Shown here in pieces: positions 22,610 through 32,425 of a stretch of DNA of 64,000 nt. This DNA is from Tilletia caries (taxonomy: Eukaryota; Basidiomycota; Exobasidiomycetes; Tilletiales; Tilletiaceae). The stretch is from positions 434,001 to 498,000 of the forward strand of contig JALUTQ010000027.1 in NCBI GenBank assembly GCA_032718865.1. The letters run 5' to 3'. A program made the translations under genes and the position numbers. The number at the start of each line of letters is the position of its first letter. Position 1 is the first letter of the stretch. The notes beneath the pieces are model-generated. The model saw nothing but the letters and a program-made list of their open reading frames with translations, had not been told where the DNA came from and made no database searches.

Positions 22610-23484
22610 TCACTGAACTTCCGGAGCAGGGAGCGAAGAATCGCCTCTCGTCGCCATGAAAGAGTCGAGCGCAGCGAGGAAGTACCGCGCCAGGCACCTG
22701 TATTCCGCGTTCTCATCCACGATGACCTGCAATTGGACCCGATATTTGTCGGCGTTCCTGACGACGTGGGCTCGGAACATGGCTCTCTTCTGCCGTCGCT
22801 GATTGCTGTTGAGGCCCGTGACGTCCGCTTTACGCCCGCCCCAGTCGTGCACTGGTCTGAAGCGGATGCGCCTGAATTCCTTCTTCTTCTTTTTCTTCTT
22901 CTCCTGTTGGTCTTCCCGCTTGACCTTGACCTTGGTCTTGGTGTCGCCCGTGGCCCGTGGCCCGTGGCCCCCTCGCTCGTCGAAGTGCCTGTGATTATTG
23001 GACCGCGTTCGTCCGCTCCCACCTCTGCGCGTACCGGATCGACCGACATCTTCTCAGAATCACCATCGTTTTCGACCTTGATGGCGTCCTGTTGCACCCC
23101 GTCGTCGGGACCAGGTGAGACGTCAGGCTGTCGATGCGTATCAGGACCTCCATCGCGTCCATCAAGCCCTGCTGCGTCACTCGTCGAAGGAATCTGGATT
23201 GACGAGCTCGAGGATGCCACCGTCGACGCTTTACCCTCCGTCTCCTGCTCAGCGAGGGTGGGAGGGCAGAAGTTGGAGAACACCCGGATAGGCATTCCAA
23301 AGCACACCCGTAAGAAGTCTTCAGGGTGGTGGAGAGGTCGCTCCTCCATCTTCATCTGCCGAGCATTCTCGAAATACGCCGCCCAATGTTCCGAAGTCCA
23401 AGTTGGAAAGTCGATGGGCAGCACGATGCCTGTAAGTTTACGAAGCTGTTCGCGCATCTCCTCGAAATAGGCGTGTTCGTCCAT
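22610..23484 (-). CDS. Unknown-family gene, copy 1 (frame-disrupted or with unresolved intron)
   Basis: The N terminus from the ATG at 23484 (MDEHAYFEEMREQLRKLTGI ... WTSEHWAAYFENAR) matches the two genes at 44337 and 49160. That frame stays open to 22486 but loses family resemblance after about 22950. A second minus-strand frame, open from about 23058 to the stop at 22610, carries the family's basic block (KVKREDQQEKKKKKKKEF) and C-terminal helical domain (RAMFRAHVVRNADKYR, ARYFLAALDSFMATRG). The coding frame therefore changes between about 23058 and 22950. No strong GT-AG intron of the right phase is obvious; a 41-nt candidate with acceptor gcagag is weak. A 7-bp tandem repeat sits in the switch zone. 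It may be a pseudogene, a repeat-length allele or a gene with an odd intron. Function unknown; lysine runs suggest a nucleic-acid-associated role. Confidence 0.6.
22947..22970. repeat. 7-bp tandem repeat (cccgtgg)3.4 at frame switch
   Basis: Three full units of cccgtgg plus ccc. A gain of one unit or loss of two would move the upstream frame of the unknown-family gene into the frame that encodes its conserved C-terminal half, so this repeat is a candidate cause of the frame break. Confidence 0.8.
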
Positions 23485-23935
23485 CTTGACCTTTTCTTCT
23501 GTTGCCCTTGGTCGGATGTGGAACTTTGTAAACGTGAAGGACCAGACAGGGAGAGAGAGAAGAAGCAGAGAAGAGAGAGGGGAAGGTTAACGATCAGCGC
23601 TTCCAAATGTGCACCTCTTGTCAGAACGATGAGCAGTTCTCGCTGTTCGTTGTGGTGGTCCACGCGTTCATGATTTGATTGCGGGTGGATGGTGTCGTGC
23701 TTGGGCCCTCGTCGTGCTTGGGCCCTTTGGGTGAAGGGACACTCAAGCTCGTATACATCCTCTCTTCCCTATCTTGCCCGGCGAATCATACGGTACCGGT
23801 ATCTGTAGTGGGTACATAGAAGTACAAATCATTTCTCCTTTGCACCCAGGTTGTCGTATCCGCAAACTGACCGTGTTATGGAAGATATGTACAAGAGGTC
23901 CTGAGGGAGAAGTACCATGAACGGAAACAGATCTT
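23485..23935. promoter_or_regulatory. Intergenic/promoter region of unknown-family copy 1
   Basis: 451 bp between the start codon of copy 1 and the VPS27 stop codon. GA-rich on the plus strand (CT-rich towards copy 1). Unlike copies 2 and 3, it shows no obvious similarity to their shared upstream sequence. Confidence 0.45.
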
Positions 23936-26254
23936 TCACAAGTCGATCAGCGGCCGCTCGTCCTCCCGCCTCCACGGCTCCTGCGAACCTCCGCCCGCCG
24001 TCTGCCCCGCACCCCCGGCCGGAGTCGCCTCAAGCCCAAACGAAGGGGGCGGTGGCGCATAAGAAGTGTTGATGTTGCCCGCTGCTGGATAGCCACTCGG
24101 GCCTGCGCCAACCGGAGCCGGGGACTGGCCCCCTGGTCCGCCATAAGGAACTCCGTATGCTGGAGTGAACGATGCTGTAGGAGACTGAGCAGCATACATC
24201 GATCCATAGCCGGTATGTTGTTGAGCCTGCGATGACATCGATCCATAGCCGGTATGCTGTTGAGCCTGTGGAGAGATAGGCCCAGGCCCCATCGTTGAGT
24301 AGCCGGTGTGCTGTTGAGCCTGCGGGGGCATAGGCCCCATCGCCGAGCTAGGCGGAAGCGACGGGTACATCCCATTCTGCGCCGGCGCTGAATACCCAGG
24401 AGACTGCACCTGTCCGTACTGTTGATAGGAAGCTTGCTCCGTCTCCCTCCTCACCGGTGCGGGTGGCGGCGGCCCTTGCTGCTGCTGCTGCTGCTGTTGC
24501 TGCTGCTGATACACAATCTGCGGACCCCTCCCCATCTGCGCGTCCAAAAGCCGATTGTACAACTTGACAGCCTCCGTCAACTTCTCATGCATACCCACCA
24601 GGGTGTTGTGTCTCCGGCCAGCCTCGTCGAGCGAGCGGGCCATCTTCGGCCGTGCAAGCTGGGCGCGCTCGTACAGACCTTGGGTGCGGGAGTCGGTGAT
24701 GGTCTGGTGGAGCTGTTGGATGGAGTATGGGTGTCCTGGCGCTTGGGCGGCGGCCTCTTCCGCGCGGACGACCGTCTGCGAAAAGCTCATGAGTGCGTCG
24801 AGGTCTTGTGACGGAAGCTCAATGGAGGGCGGAAGCGGCAGGGTGGACTGAGGCACAGGTGGAGCGACAGCCTGAGCCTGCTGTGCATACTGCTGACGGT
24901 AGTACTCTCCAGGCCCGGCAACACTGCTCGCCTTGGAGATATAGCCTCCGCCATCGTACACAGAGGCTTCGGACTGTGGCGCAGGTGTGACAGGCATACT
25001 GGCAATGCTGCCGAAGTCGCTGGATCCACTAGGAGCGCTGGGCTGAGGCACCGAGTAGTCACGCAAGCTCGCAGCGATTGCAGCTGCCAACTCTGGGTCG
25101 TCTTCGCGCACGGTATCCGTGCCCTCGCCGATCCTGCCCGACGGACCTCGTGCTGGACTCCGAGGTGTGGGACCGGCAGAGAAAGCGGGCGCCGAGGGAA
25201 CGTATCCGCTGCTTGGGTTGGAGGATGACTGGAGGGAAAGTTGAATGGCGAGCGCGATCTCGTCCTCCTCCTTCTTCCGTCGCGAGGTGGAGGAAGACGC
25301 GGTGATCGTGTTCGAGCGTTGGGGAGACAAGTGCGCATTTCCGACACCGCCGCGCCCTGAAGACCGAACAGCACCCAATGTGGATGATCGAGTGAGTAAC
25401 GAGGATGAGGATACATGGTCGTTTGTCTTGGGCGCGGGCGCGGGTGCTGGCTTGGCCCGGCGCGCATTGCTGGGAGGTCCCCGACTGGCATGACAGCCAT
25501 CGCAAACACGCACATCCTGTCCGATTCCAAACCACGGCAGAGACATGGTGTTGCTTGAGCAGGTGTGACAGAAGACGTTCCCACAGTTCCGACAGTGGTG
25601 CTTCCGTGTGAAGGTGGTGAACGGCTGACGGCATCGCAGACAGACATCGCCATCGATCCATTCGGGTGCAGTCAAGGTCTCGATGAGGGCCGTGCTGACG
25701 ACATGGCTGGGCTCAGGAGGTGGGAAGGGGAATCCGCGCTTCTTGAGATCGGCGTACGTCTTGGCTACGTATGACATCTGGGCGGGCCGGGCATCTGCGA
25801 CTTGTGCCCAGGATTGGATGAGTCTGAGGAGCTTGTTGCGGACGTCGACATTCTTGCCAGGGCCGGCAGCTGCGGTGAGGACGGAGACGAGGTTGTCCAT
25901 GAAGTCGACGGAGCCTACTTCTGCAAGGAAGTGGTCGCCACTGTTCTTGATGCAGATGTCAGTGAGCTGTGGACAACAAAGAGAGTGAGCAAGCAGCGAT
26001 TCTGTTGCGGGTGGCAAGAAGGGGAATGTGCTCACACCGAGGGTGAGAAGGACCACGTTGGGGTTGGAGTGAGCCAGCCTTCTCTTGATGGTCTGTGCAG
26101 CGTGTTTGGACTGTACCTGCTTTGCGCGGATCTGATCGCAGATCTCGAGGTTGAGGGCGACATCCTCGTGGTTGGGTGGCAGGAGCTCTGAGGTTGCCTT
26201 CTCGACGAGCTCAGCGAACGGGTCTGAGCCCCACGACAGCCAGCCAGACGCCAT
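23936..26254 (-). CDS. VPS27: VPS27/HRS-like ESCRT-0 subunit (VHS-FYVE-UIM)
   Basis: Two exons: 26254..26036 and 25966..23936, 749 residues; the join gives LLTLG/LTDICIKNSG within the VHS domain. The VHS domain spans residues 1-150. The FYVE zinc finger at about 176-235 has W-D-V-C (WIDGDVCLRC), the PI3P-binding RKHHCRNCG core and paired cysteines to VCDGCH. Two ubiquitin-interacting motifs follow (EIALAIQLSLQ and PELAAAIAASLRD). A helical GAT-like core region comes next, then a Gln/Pro-rich tail with poly-Gln and four degenerate QAQQHTGY repeats. The last residues, PLIDL, form a clathrin-box. The protein recognises ubiquitinated cargo on endosomes and recruits ESCRT-I. The start at MASGWLSWGSDPF is chosen because upstream residues are simple-sequence. 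Confidence 0.95.
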   Translation of the reverse strand: MASGWLSWGSDPFAELVEKATSELLPPNHEDVALNLEICDQIRAKQVQSKHAAQTIKRRLAHSNPNVVLLTLGVSTFPFLPPATESLLAHSLCCPQLTDICIKNSGDHFLAEVGSVDFMDNLVSVLTAAAGPGKNVDVRNKLLRLIQSWAQVADARPAQMSYVAKTYADLKKRGFPFPPPEPSHVVSTALIETLTAPEWIDGDVCLRCRQPFTTFTRKHHCRNCGNVFCHTCSSNTMSLPWFGIGQDVRVCDGCHASRGPPSNARRAKPAPAPAPKTNDHVSSSSLLTRSSTLGAVRSSGRGGVGNAHLSPQRSNTITASSSTSRRKKEEDEIALAIQLSLQSSSNPSSGYVPSAPAFSAGPTPRSPARGPSGRIGEGTDTVREDDPELAAAIAASLRDYSVPQPSAPSGSSDFGSIASMPVTPAPQSEASVYDGGGYISKASSVAGPGEYYRQQYAQQAQAVAPPVPQSTLPLPPSIELPSQDLDALMSFSQTVVRAEEAAAQAPGHPYSIQQLHQTITDSRTQGLYERAQLARPKMARSLDEAGRRHNTLVGMHEKLTEAVKLYNRLLDAQMGRGPQIVYQQQQQQQQQQQGPPPPAPVRRETEQASYQQYGQVQSPGYSAPAQNGMYPSLPPSSAMGPMPPQAQQHTGYSTMGPGPISPQAQQHTGYGSMSSQAQQHTGYGSMYAAQSPTASFTPAYGVPYGGPGGQSPAPVGAGPSGYPAAGNINTSYAPPPPSFGLEATPAGGAGQTAGGGSQEPWRREDERPLIDL

Positions 26255-26456
26255 TGGTAGAGGTGAGCTGGAATACAGGACGTCGTTGTCGTTGTCGTTG
26301 TCGTTGTCGGTGGCCAGGACTGCGGACTGCGGACTGCGGACTGCGGACTGCGGAGGCGGGAGACGGGAGGCGCAGCGCAGCGGCGCAGTCACGTCAGAAA
26401 GAACTTCCAAATTTGAAAGCCCGGCACTTTTCAAAATTCAAAAGCGCTCCCTTCGA

Positions 26457-28631
26457 CTCAGGAAAAGTGAAAACGCTGTGAAAACGCTGTGAAAACGCTG
26501 CAGCGTCGGGGCAGCGTCGAGGAAAAAACACCACTCAGATCTCCGGATGTTTTGCCGCGTTTTTGCAGCGTCGGTCGACGCGGTGGACAAGGACTGGGCG
26601 TCGGTCGACGCTGGTACAGCGCTGCTCAAACGCTGCTCACTACCAATAATCTGCGCTGCTCAACACGGGCTCGACGCTGCTCAAACGCTGGAATAACCTT
26701 GTATTGACGCTGCGTATGATGGTACATTAATCACCCTAGCTGATACATCCTCCGGTGTGCCCTGCTGATGCCCGCAGCCCGATACACGTTCAGTGAGTGA
26801 GGTCGTGAGGAAGAAGGAGAGGTTAGGGCCTGAGGGCTGGGCATAGTTGAGCGTTGAGAGCTGCAAAGTTCAAGAATCAGCTGAGCAGGAACGCACCGTT
26901 TCCAAGGCTGAGCAGTGAGCAGTGAGCTGCGAGCATATAGTCAGCGAGGAGCAAAGAGATGACCAGAGAGAGGAATGACACGAAGAAAACTCACCTGAGC
27001 TTCGAAAAAGATACCTATAGGAGAGGGTGCAAAGAAAGTTGATCAGTGTCAGTGTCAGTGTCCTGTGTCAGTGACGCGAGTGAAAGCATGCATACCCACA
27101 GGTCTAAGGCTGGTCTGCTAGGGCCTAGGGGGCGAGCTTCGGTCTATGAGAAAGAGAGAGATGCGTCATTGAGTTAATGGCCCAATACATGCGTGAGAAC
27201 CAGTCACGTTGCCAGCGCACCTTGCTGAGACTTGAACTCGCTGTATGCACATCTGTATCAACCAAAAAGAAGATGAGATCAGGGAGAAAAATCAGCGACA
27301 CGTACCTCGAGGACTTCATCGGAACTGGTGATGATATGGGGGAGGTTAGCGCGTGAGTGCAGCAATGCTTCTGCGCAGTGACTAGAAAGAATGACGCTCA
27401 CCATGCATGATGCTTGATGCGCGTCGCGCGCTTGTATGCGCCTAGGCCTGGCAATGAAGACGCGTCAGATGACGGGAAGAGCACGAGGAAGCAAGGGAAC
27501 ACTCACCCAGCTGGTGTGCTTTGGTAGTTGTCATCGCTGCTTTGCTGGCCTGCTGCTGTGTAGTTGATGATAGTGATGGTGAATACCAACAGAAGCAGAA
27601 CAGGGGACGGATGCACTCACTCGATTGCTGCTGCTGTATGCGCCTCAAACAGTCAACTCACAATTCAGCATCCTGTGCGCATCCGAAAAGGACGGCGTCG
27701 GTCTCAAGTGGACCGACGGGAAAGACGCCTTGTGGCTTGCTGCTGAGTTCCTTGAGCACGATAGAGTACGGGCTGTAATCGCGCGCCTTGATAGTCTTCA
27801 TCTTGAGCTGGGGGTTGAAGCTTGCACCGTAGAAGGCGAGCATAGGACTGGGTTACACAGGAAAGGCGCGAGAAATGAGCAGGAGGAGAAAGAAGGAAGC
27901 GATAGTAGCTGATACGAGATTGACTCACCTACTGCTCCATCGCTTACTAGGCGAGGCCGCACTCCAACAAGGCCTGCGGTATCGTAGATGGCCTGCCGCT
28001 CTGGTGCGGAGTAGAGGGCGGGGACGGTGACGACGACGTCGAGACCACCGTAAATGCGCCGGAGGAGGACATGGAGGAGAATGCAGAGATGCGCTCACCG
28101 GCAGTGGCCTCTGCGAGCTGCTTGCAGCTTGATGTTGGCGAGCTGCATGCCGACGAGTTCCTCGACGGAGTAGACGGTGAAGACCGAGGTTGGGACCAAG
28201 GGGGAGCTGCCGAGCGCTAGCTCGAGCTGAGGCCGGAGACGCAGAGGAGCGCAAGGGGAGGCGGGCACAAGGGGAGCGCAAGAGGGATGGAGAGCGGTGT
28301 GGGTGTGCTGACTGTTGTGGTGGGCTGCTGTGGGTGCCGAAATTCTCTGAGTCGTTTCTTTGGAACGTAGCTGGGTGATTGCGCAACGACCGCGTGCAAG
28401 CAGCGTCGACCGACGCTGGAGGCCTGGAGGTACAATGTTCGCGAAATGAGCTTTTTCACAAATTTCGTAAATCTGGAAAAATCGGCAGAATTCCTGTTTT
28501 GATCAATCATTTCCCCAGCGTCATCGCAGCGTCGAGCGACACGCCTCCAAAGTCCGCAGCGTTCTCCCAGCGTTTTGCCAGCGTCGACAGCGTTTTCACA
28601 GCGTTTTCACAGCGCATTCACTTTTCCTGAG
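26457..28631. mobile_element. 2.2-kb TIR DNA transposon carrying host HSP70 gene fragments
   Basis: The ends are inverted repeats of 44 bp with two mismatches: left 26457-26500, right 28588-28631, both starting CTCAGGAAAAGTGAA read inwards. They are flanked by identical 7-bp direct repeats ccttcga at 26450-26456 and 28632-28638, a target-site duplication. The first and last about 250 bp are crowded with subterminal copies of agcgtcg/cgacgct and aacgctg. No transposase is seen, so the element is non-autonomous. Its interior (minus strand) holds exon/intron-like pieces that resemble an Lhs1/HYOU1-type HSP70. It inserted about 200 bp upstream of the VPS27 start codon. Superfamily is unresolved; 7-bp duplications are uncommon. 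Confidence 0.82.
27655..28200 (-). pseudogene. Captured Lhs1/HYOU1-like HSP70 fragment inside TIR element
   Basis: Two pieces are legible on the minus strand. Near 28200-27930: FTVYSVEELVGMQLANIKLQ, then in a shifted frame DVVVTVPALYSAPERQAIYD and TAGLVGVRPRLVSDGAV, followed by a gtgagt donor. Near 27843-27658: MLAFYGASFNPQLKMKTIKA and YSPYSIVLKELSSKPQGVF. The first resembles the HSP70 ATPase stretch VTVPAFF..AERRA...AAELAGL; the second resembles the end of the Lhs1 ATPase domain. The catalytic middle of the ATPase domain is missing between them and the frame shifts. Further mini exon-like pieces with gt..ag borders continue to about 27120. I read this as a captured, rearranged host gene, not a working chaperone. 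Confidence 0.65.
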
Positions 28632-28638
28632 CCTTCGA

Positions 28639-29071
28639 ACGACCAACCTCGCAACCTCGCCTTCGACTTGACTCACTTGGTGGAGGGCTGGACAGTGGAC
28701 ATGCCACCAGACTTTGGTTATGGAAGCCCGCTCATCTTCCCTTCCCTCCTCGCAGAAACCGCTACGCTCGCTGGACGCTCTGGATTCTCTTCTGACCTTT
28801 CCATATTTCCATGTTGCCATGTCTTTTCAACCTTTTCTTCTCACTTGCAGAGTCTCGGCTGCCTCATCTGAACTGAATATAGAATGCTTCATTTCTCTTT
28901 GCTCGCTCCTTTACAGCCTCACACAGAGCGGACCAGACAGACGCATCGACGCTCATACGTATAAAGGCAGGGGTACCGTTGCCACTTGGCTGACTTAACT
29001 TCAGCCCCGCCCTTGCCTCGCTATCATCCTCTTGCAGGTACCCAGCACTTCACTCAAAATTCGTTCCCAAC
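28639..29071. promoter_or_regulatory. Promoter region of first SDR gene
   Basis: 433 bp between the right target-site duplication of the TIR element and the SDR start codon. CT-rich; gtataaaggc near 28958 could be a TATA-like element about 110 bp upstream of the ATG. No gene is seen. Confidence 0.4.
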
Positions 29072-29897
29072 ATGCCTCGACCTAAGGCAATCGTGATCGG
29101 TGCCTCACGCGGCAAGTACTTCGGCAGCCCGTCGGTTCGAGTCTAGTTCTGACCTTCATCTGTCTTCACCCTTCCCTCCAATTTCAACAGGTATCGGTCA
29201 AGGTCTTGTCCAGACGCTAGCCCGCGAAGGATACGAAGCCTTCGGTACGGTCCGCTACCTGACCACCGACGACCACACCTTCCGAGTTGACCTGAACGAC
29301 CCTGATGCCGCCAGCGTCAAATCCGCCGCTTCCAAGATGGACAACCTCGATCTGCTCATCGTCAACGCTGCCATCGCCGACAATTCGCCATACATCGAGC
29401 TCCAACCTGAAAAACATCGGGCATTCTACAACACGAACGTCATTGGCCCGCTCACCGCCGCTCAAGCTTTCCTTCCCGCCATGCGGAAGGGCAAGCAGAA
29501 GACAATCGTCTTCATCACGAGCTTGGTCAGCAATCTCGCCCTTCAGTTGGTCAATGCCCAGCAACCGGCTGAAAAGCGCGTCCCGTTTTCGAAGGGACCG
29601 TACCCTGCGACCAAGGCGGCGCTCAACCTGCTCGGCATCGGGCTCTACAACGAGCTTTCGGAAGAAGGATTCTCCGTCCTTCTCATTCACCCGGGCCTGG
29701 TTCGGACGGACATGGCCGCTTTGTTCATCAAGAGGCTGGGAGTGGATTCACCCTTTTCGGTCATCTCAGTCGAGGAAAGCTCGGACAGCATCGTAGGCAC
29801 CATCAAGTCTCACATCGCCAGCGGCATATCAGACGTCCGACTCCTCAACTACGACGGCACCGAGCTGGTCAAATCTTGCCCCTCCTGCAAGCTCTGA
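29072..29897 (+). CDS. Short-chain dehydrogenase/reductase 1
   Basis: Two exons: 29072..29111 and 29191..29897, 248 residues. The intron uses a GC donor (G|gcaagtac) and a normal AG acceptor (ttcaacag); this is the only join that gives the cofactor motif GASRGIGQG. Classical SDR features: GxxxGxG near residue 12-18, the NAA motif (VNAAIAD), an ITSLVSN serine region and the catalytic YxxxK (GPYPATKAAL). The Rossmann fold predicts NAD(P)H-dependent alcohol/ketone chemistry; the substrate cannot be named. It has a tandem paralogue at 30253, with which it shares YNTNVIGPL and GLYxEL, pointing to local duplication. Confidence 0.9.
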
Positions 29898-30252
29898 GCT
29901 TGAACGCTGATCGCTGACTGGTTGACGGCGCTGGCTAACAATGTCAGCTCATCGTCCGCGCTTGGACATGCGCCTCGTTGTGACACTGTGCATAGCCACT
30001 CTTCTTCCTGATTCCTCCAAAATGCTTCTAGAGCAAATGAAGATACTTGCACAGCTGAAGACTTCAAGCCCTGCCTTGCTGCTCTCATCTTCCCTTTGTC
30101 CTACCTTTCCCCAGGCGGGATATGAGGTGTTTGGCACGGGCGTCCCTTCCACGAATATTCCCTGCTTCCTACATCCACCAACCTCTTGTTCTGAGAGCCA
30201 CTGCTTTTCCCTTCCCCTCGAAGAACTCTCAAATAGAAAGTCAAGGAAATCA
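29898..30252 (+). pseudogene. Intergenic region with SDR relic
   Basis: Between the two SDR genes. At about 30112-30140, after a plausible acceptor (tttccccag), the sequence reads AGYEVFGTG, matching the beta2 region of both neighbours (EGYEAFGTV, AGYDTYGTV). The rest of an SDR is absent, so this looks like the remains of a third tandem copy or of an ancestral exon. The 3' part serves as leader of the second SDR. Confidence 0.5.
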
Positions 30253-31056
30253 ATGTCAGAAAAGCCGACAGCTCTCGTCGTGGGCGCCTCCCGCGGCATC
30301 GGAAAGGCCCTGCTCGACAAGCTCGCCCAAGCCGGGTACGACACCTACGGAACGGTCCGAACGCTTCCTCCCGCCACCAAGCCTTCCCCCTCCAAGGCCC
30401 TCCTCCAAGCCGATCTGACGGACGAAGCAAGCCTCAGGAAGGCCGCTGAGGACTTGAGCAAGACGTGCGGCGACGGACTTGACCTGCTTATTATCAGTGG
30501 CGCCACGGCGGGGGACGAACCCTACCTGGAAATCGAAACCGACCGTCTGTTGGACTACTACAACACGAACGTCATAGGCCCCCTCCGAGCCATCCGCGCC
30601 TTCCTCCCCGCCTTACGCTCGCGTTCTTCAAGCCCATCAGCAGCAGCGGGCCAACGGACGATCGTAATCATCACAAGTCTAGCAAGTAACGCCGGCATGC
30701 GAGCGAAGAACGCGCTAACCTTGCCCATCGAAGACCGACTCCCCATCTCCACAGGACCCTACGGTTCCTCCAAAGCAGCCCTAAACTGTCTCGGAATCGG
30801 ACTCTACACCGAGCTCGAGGCCGAAGGCTTTAAGGTCCTCCTCGTCCACCCGGGTCTGGTGAACACGGACATGGCGCAGAACATGATCAAGAGGGTGGAG
30901 GACAAATTTGCGGGCGGGGAGAGTCCGTGGAAGGTGTTGGAGGTGGAGGAGAGTGTGGGCGGGATTGTGGATGTTGTTGTTAGGGAGGCGGGGAAGAAGG
31001 ATGGGAAGCCGGCGTTGAAGTATGTGGATTGGACAGGCAAGGATCTGCCCTGGTGA
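30253..31056 (+). CDS. Short-chain dehydrogenase/reductase 2
   Basis: Single exon, 267 residues from the ATG at 30253 (MSEKPTALVVGASRGIGKAL). A longer in-frame start at 29941 would add residues with no SDR character. Cofactor motif GASRGIGKAL, then SGATAG in place of the usual NNAG, an IITSLASNAG serine region and catalytic YxxxK in GPYGSSKAAL. Predicted NAD(P)H-dependent oxidoreductase. It is a tandem paralogue of the SDR at 29072 but lacks its intron, which could reflect intron loss. Confidence 0.9.
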   Translation: MSEKPTALVVGASRGIGKALLDKLAQAGYDTYGTVRTLPPATKPSPSKALLQADLTDEASLRKAAEDLSKTCGDGLDLLIISGATAGDEPYLEIETDRLLDYYNTNVIGPLRAIRAFLPALRSRSSSPSAAAGQRTIVIITSLASNAGMRAKNALTLPIEDRLPISTGPYGSSKAALNCLGIGLYTELEAEGFKVLLVHPGLVNTDMAQNMIKRVEDKFAGGESPWKVLEVEESVGGIVDVVVREAGKKDGKPALKYVDWTGKDLPW

Positions 31057-31208
31057 CCATCATCCGGCGACATATAGCTCAGCCGGGCGGCTTCCCCTAT
31101 CCACAAGCGTGGCACGTCGTCGTCGTCGTCGTCGTACTGTGGGGAGAGGCTGTTCGTCAAGGGATCCAACAGCGCGTGAATATGTTTACCTTCCCCTCCC
31201 CTTTCCAA

Positions 31209-32415
31209 TAGTCTGATCCTACCAGCCCGCACCTCACGTGATTCACTCCCATGGAGGTGAACGTCCGCGAGGACGGTCTGGGGAAACTCGAGGCCATTTC
31301 ATTGGGACCACCTAGTCTGGTCACACCAGACCGTCGACGCACGTGATGACAGGACAGATCCCGTGGTGACGGTCTGGACGCATTCGACCCGTTTTACTTA
31401 GTAAGTGGCCCGCTTTTTTACTAAGTGAGTTTTGAAATGAGACAAACGTCCTTTTGCTACCTCGACAAGCTGGGAAACAGCGTGCACGGGCCACCGTACA
31501 CCCATTTTTCACCTCATCTCTGTGCAGATGGGCGTCTGACACGGTCCACGCGACGCGAAGCTGCCCGCCGCCAACCTGCGCTGCCCAGTACTTATCCCTG
31601 GTAAAAGCGCTCCAGGAGGTTTCCACGTGGAAAAAAAATTGACTTTTTCTTTTCTCCCCTCACCTGCTATGGACGCAAAGCAACACCACCAGCCCTGCTA
31701 CTTATCGAACAGAGATCCGAAGCCTGGAGATGATTCTTACTGTGCCTGGCTATGCTCTTGCGCATTTTTGTGTGCATGCGTCTGTGTCAAGTGATGCGGT
31801 TGGTGTGCAAAGTTGGGCTTCAAGTGGGGTTGACTGCAAAAATTGCGAGCACTTACTATCAAAATCGGGTCGAATGCGGCCAGACCGCCACCGCGGCGAC
31901 AGTTCTGATAAGCGCGTGGAGGTGACTCTTTGATCACCGCCGGTCTGGTGTGATCAGACTATGGGACCACCCACCACTCAGAGCGGATTCCCGCTGCACG
32001 CACTAGAGCAGTGTCCGAGTCGACCACCATGCCCTCTCAATTGAAGAATGATTATGTAAGCTGGCGAGCCCACCTAATTTCCTCACAGGATTTACATACT
32101 AACAGAATGAAAACCTCAGTCTTGCCTCCCACTGCCAGCGCATCCTCACGGCAACAACTGACCCTGCGCGCTCGAAAATTCTGCGGTGAGCGCATAGAGG
32201 GTGTCAGTATCTACAGCCGGATTTTTGCGTTGTTAGTGAGCGATGTGCCATGTTAGAAGTGACCTGGAAAGTGATTGAAATGGTGGTGGGTGGTGGTTTT
32301 GTAAGGGTTGGTTCTAAGTTTTTGAGGTCGAGTTTCTCCAGACCGTGCTACGCACGGTTGCTGCTGCACAGCAACAGCCAACAGGCGGACAGCGCGGGCT
32401 GGTGCGACCAGACTA
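31209..32415. mobile_element. Mutator-like MITE (outer), 10-bp TSD
   Basis: Ends match as inverted repeats of about 24 bp: both read TAGTCTG, then (A/G)TC, then ACCAGCCCGC inwards. Identical 10-bp direct repeats ccctttccaa flank it at 31199-31208 and 32416-32425, a length typical of Mutator-like elements. It has no transposase. A second element of the same type is nested within it; without that insert the element is about 550 bp. Confidence 0.8.
31313..31961. mobile_element. Mutator-like MITE (nested), 10-bp TSD
   Basis: 649-bp element whose ends both begin TAGTCTG(G/A)TCACACCAGACC read inwards. A second matched inverted block lies further in: GGTCTGG, then CGCATTCGACCCG and AGTAAGTG, at about 31369-31408 and 31844-31887. 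Flanked by identical tgggaccacc at 31303-31312 and 31962-31971. It sits inside the outer element and shares its terminal TAGTCTG...CACCAG sequence, so it is a younger insertion of a related family. Confidence 0.85.
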
Positions 32416-32425
32416 CCCTTTCCAA

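Noticed and set aside
29125..29145. tRNA B-box-like ggttcgagtct
   Set aside because: It lies within the SDR intron with no matching A-box or cloverleaf around it.
31068..31095. tRNA A-box-like tagctcagccggg
   Set aside because: No B-box or acceptor stem downstream; chance match next to the SDR stop codon.
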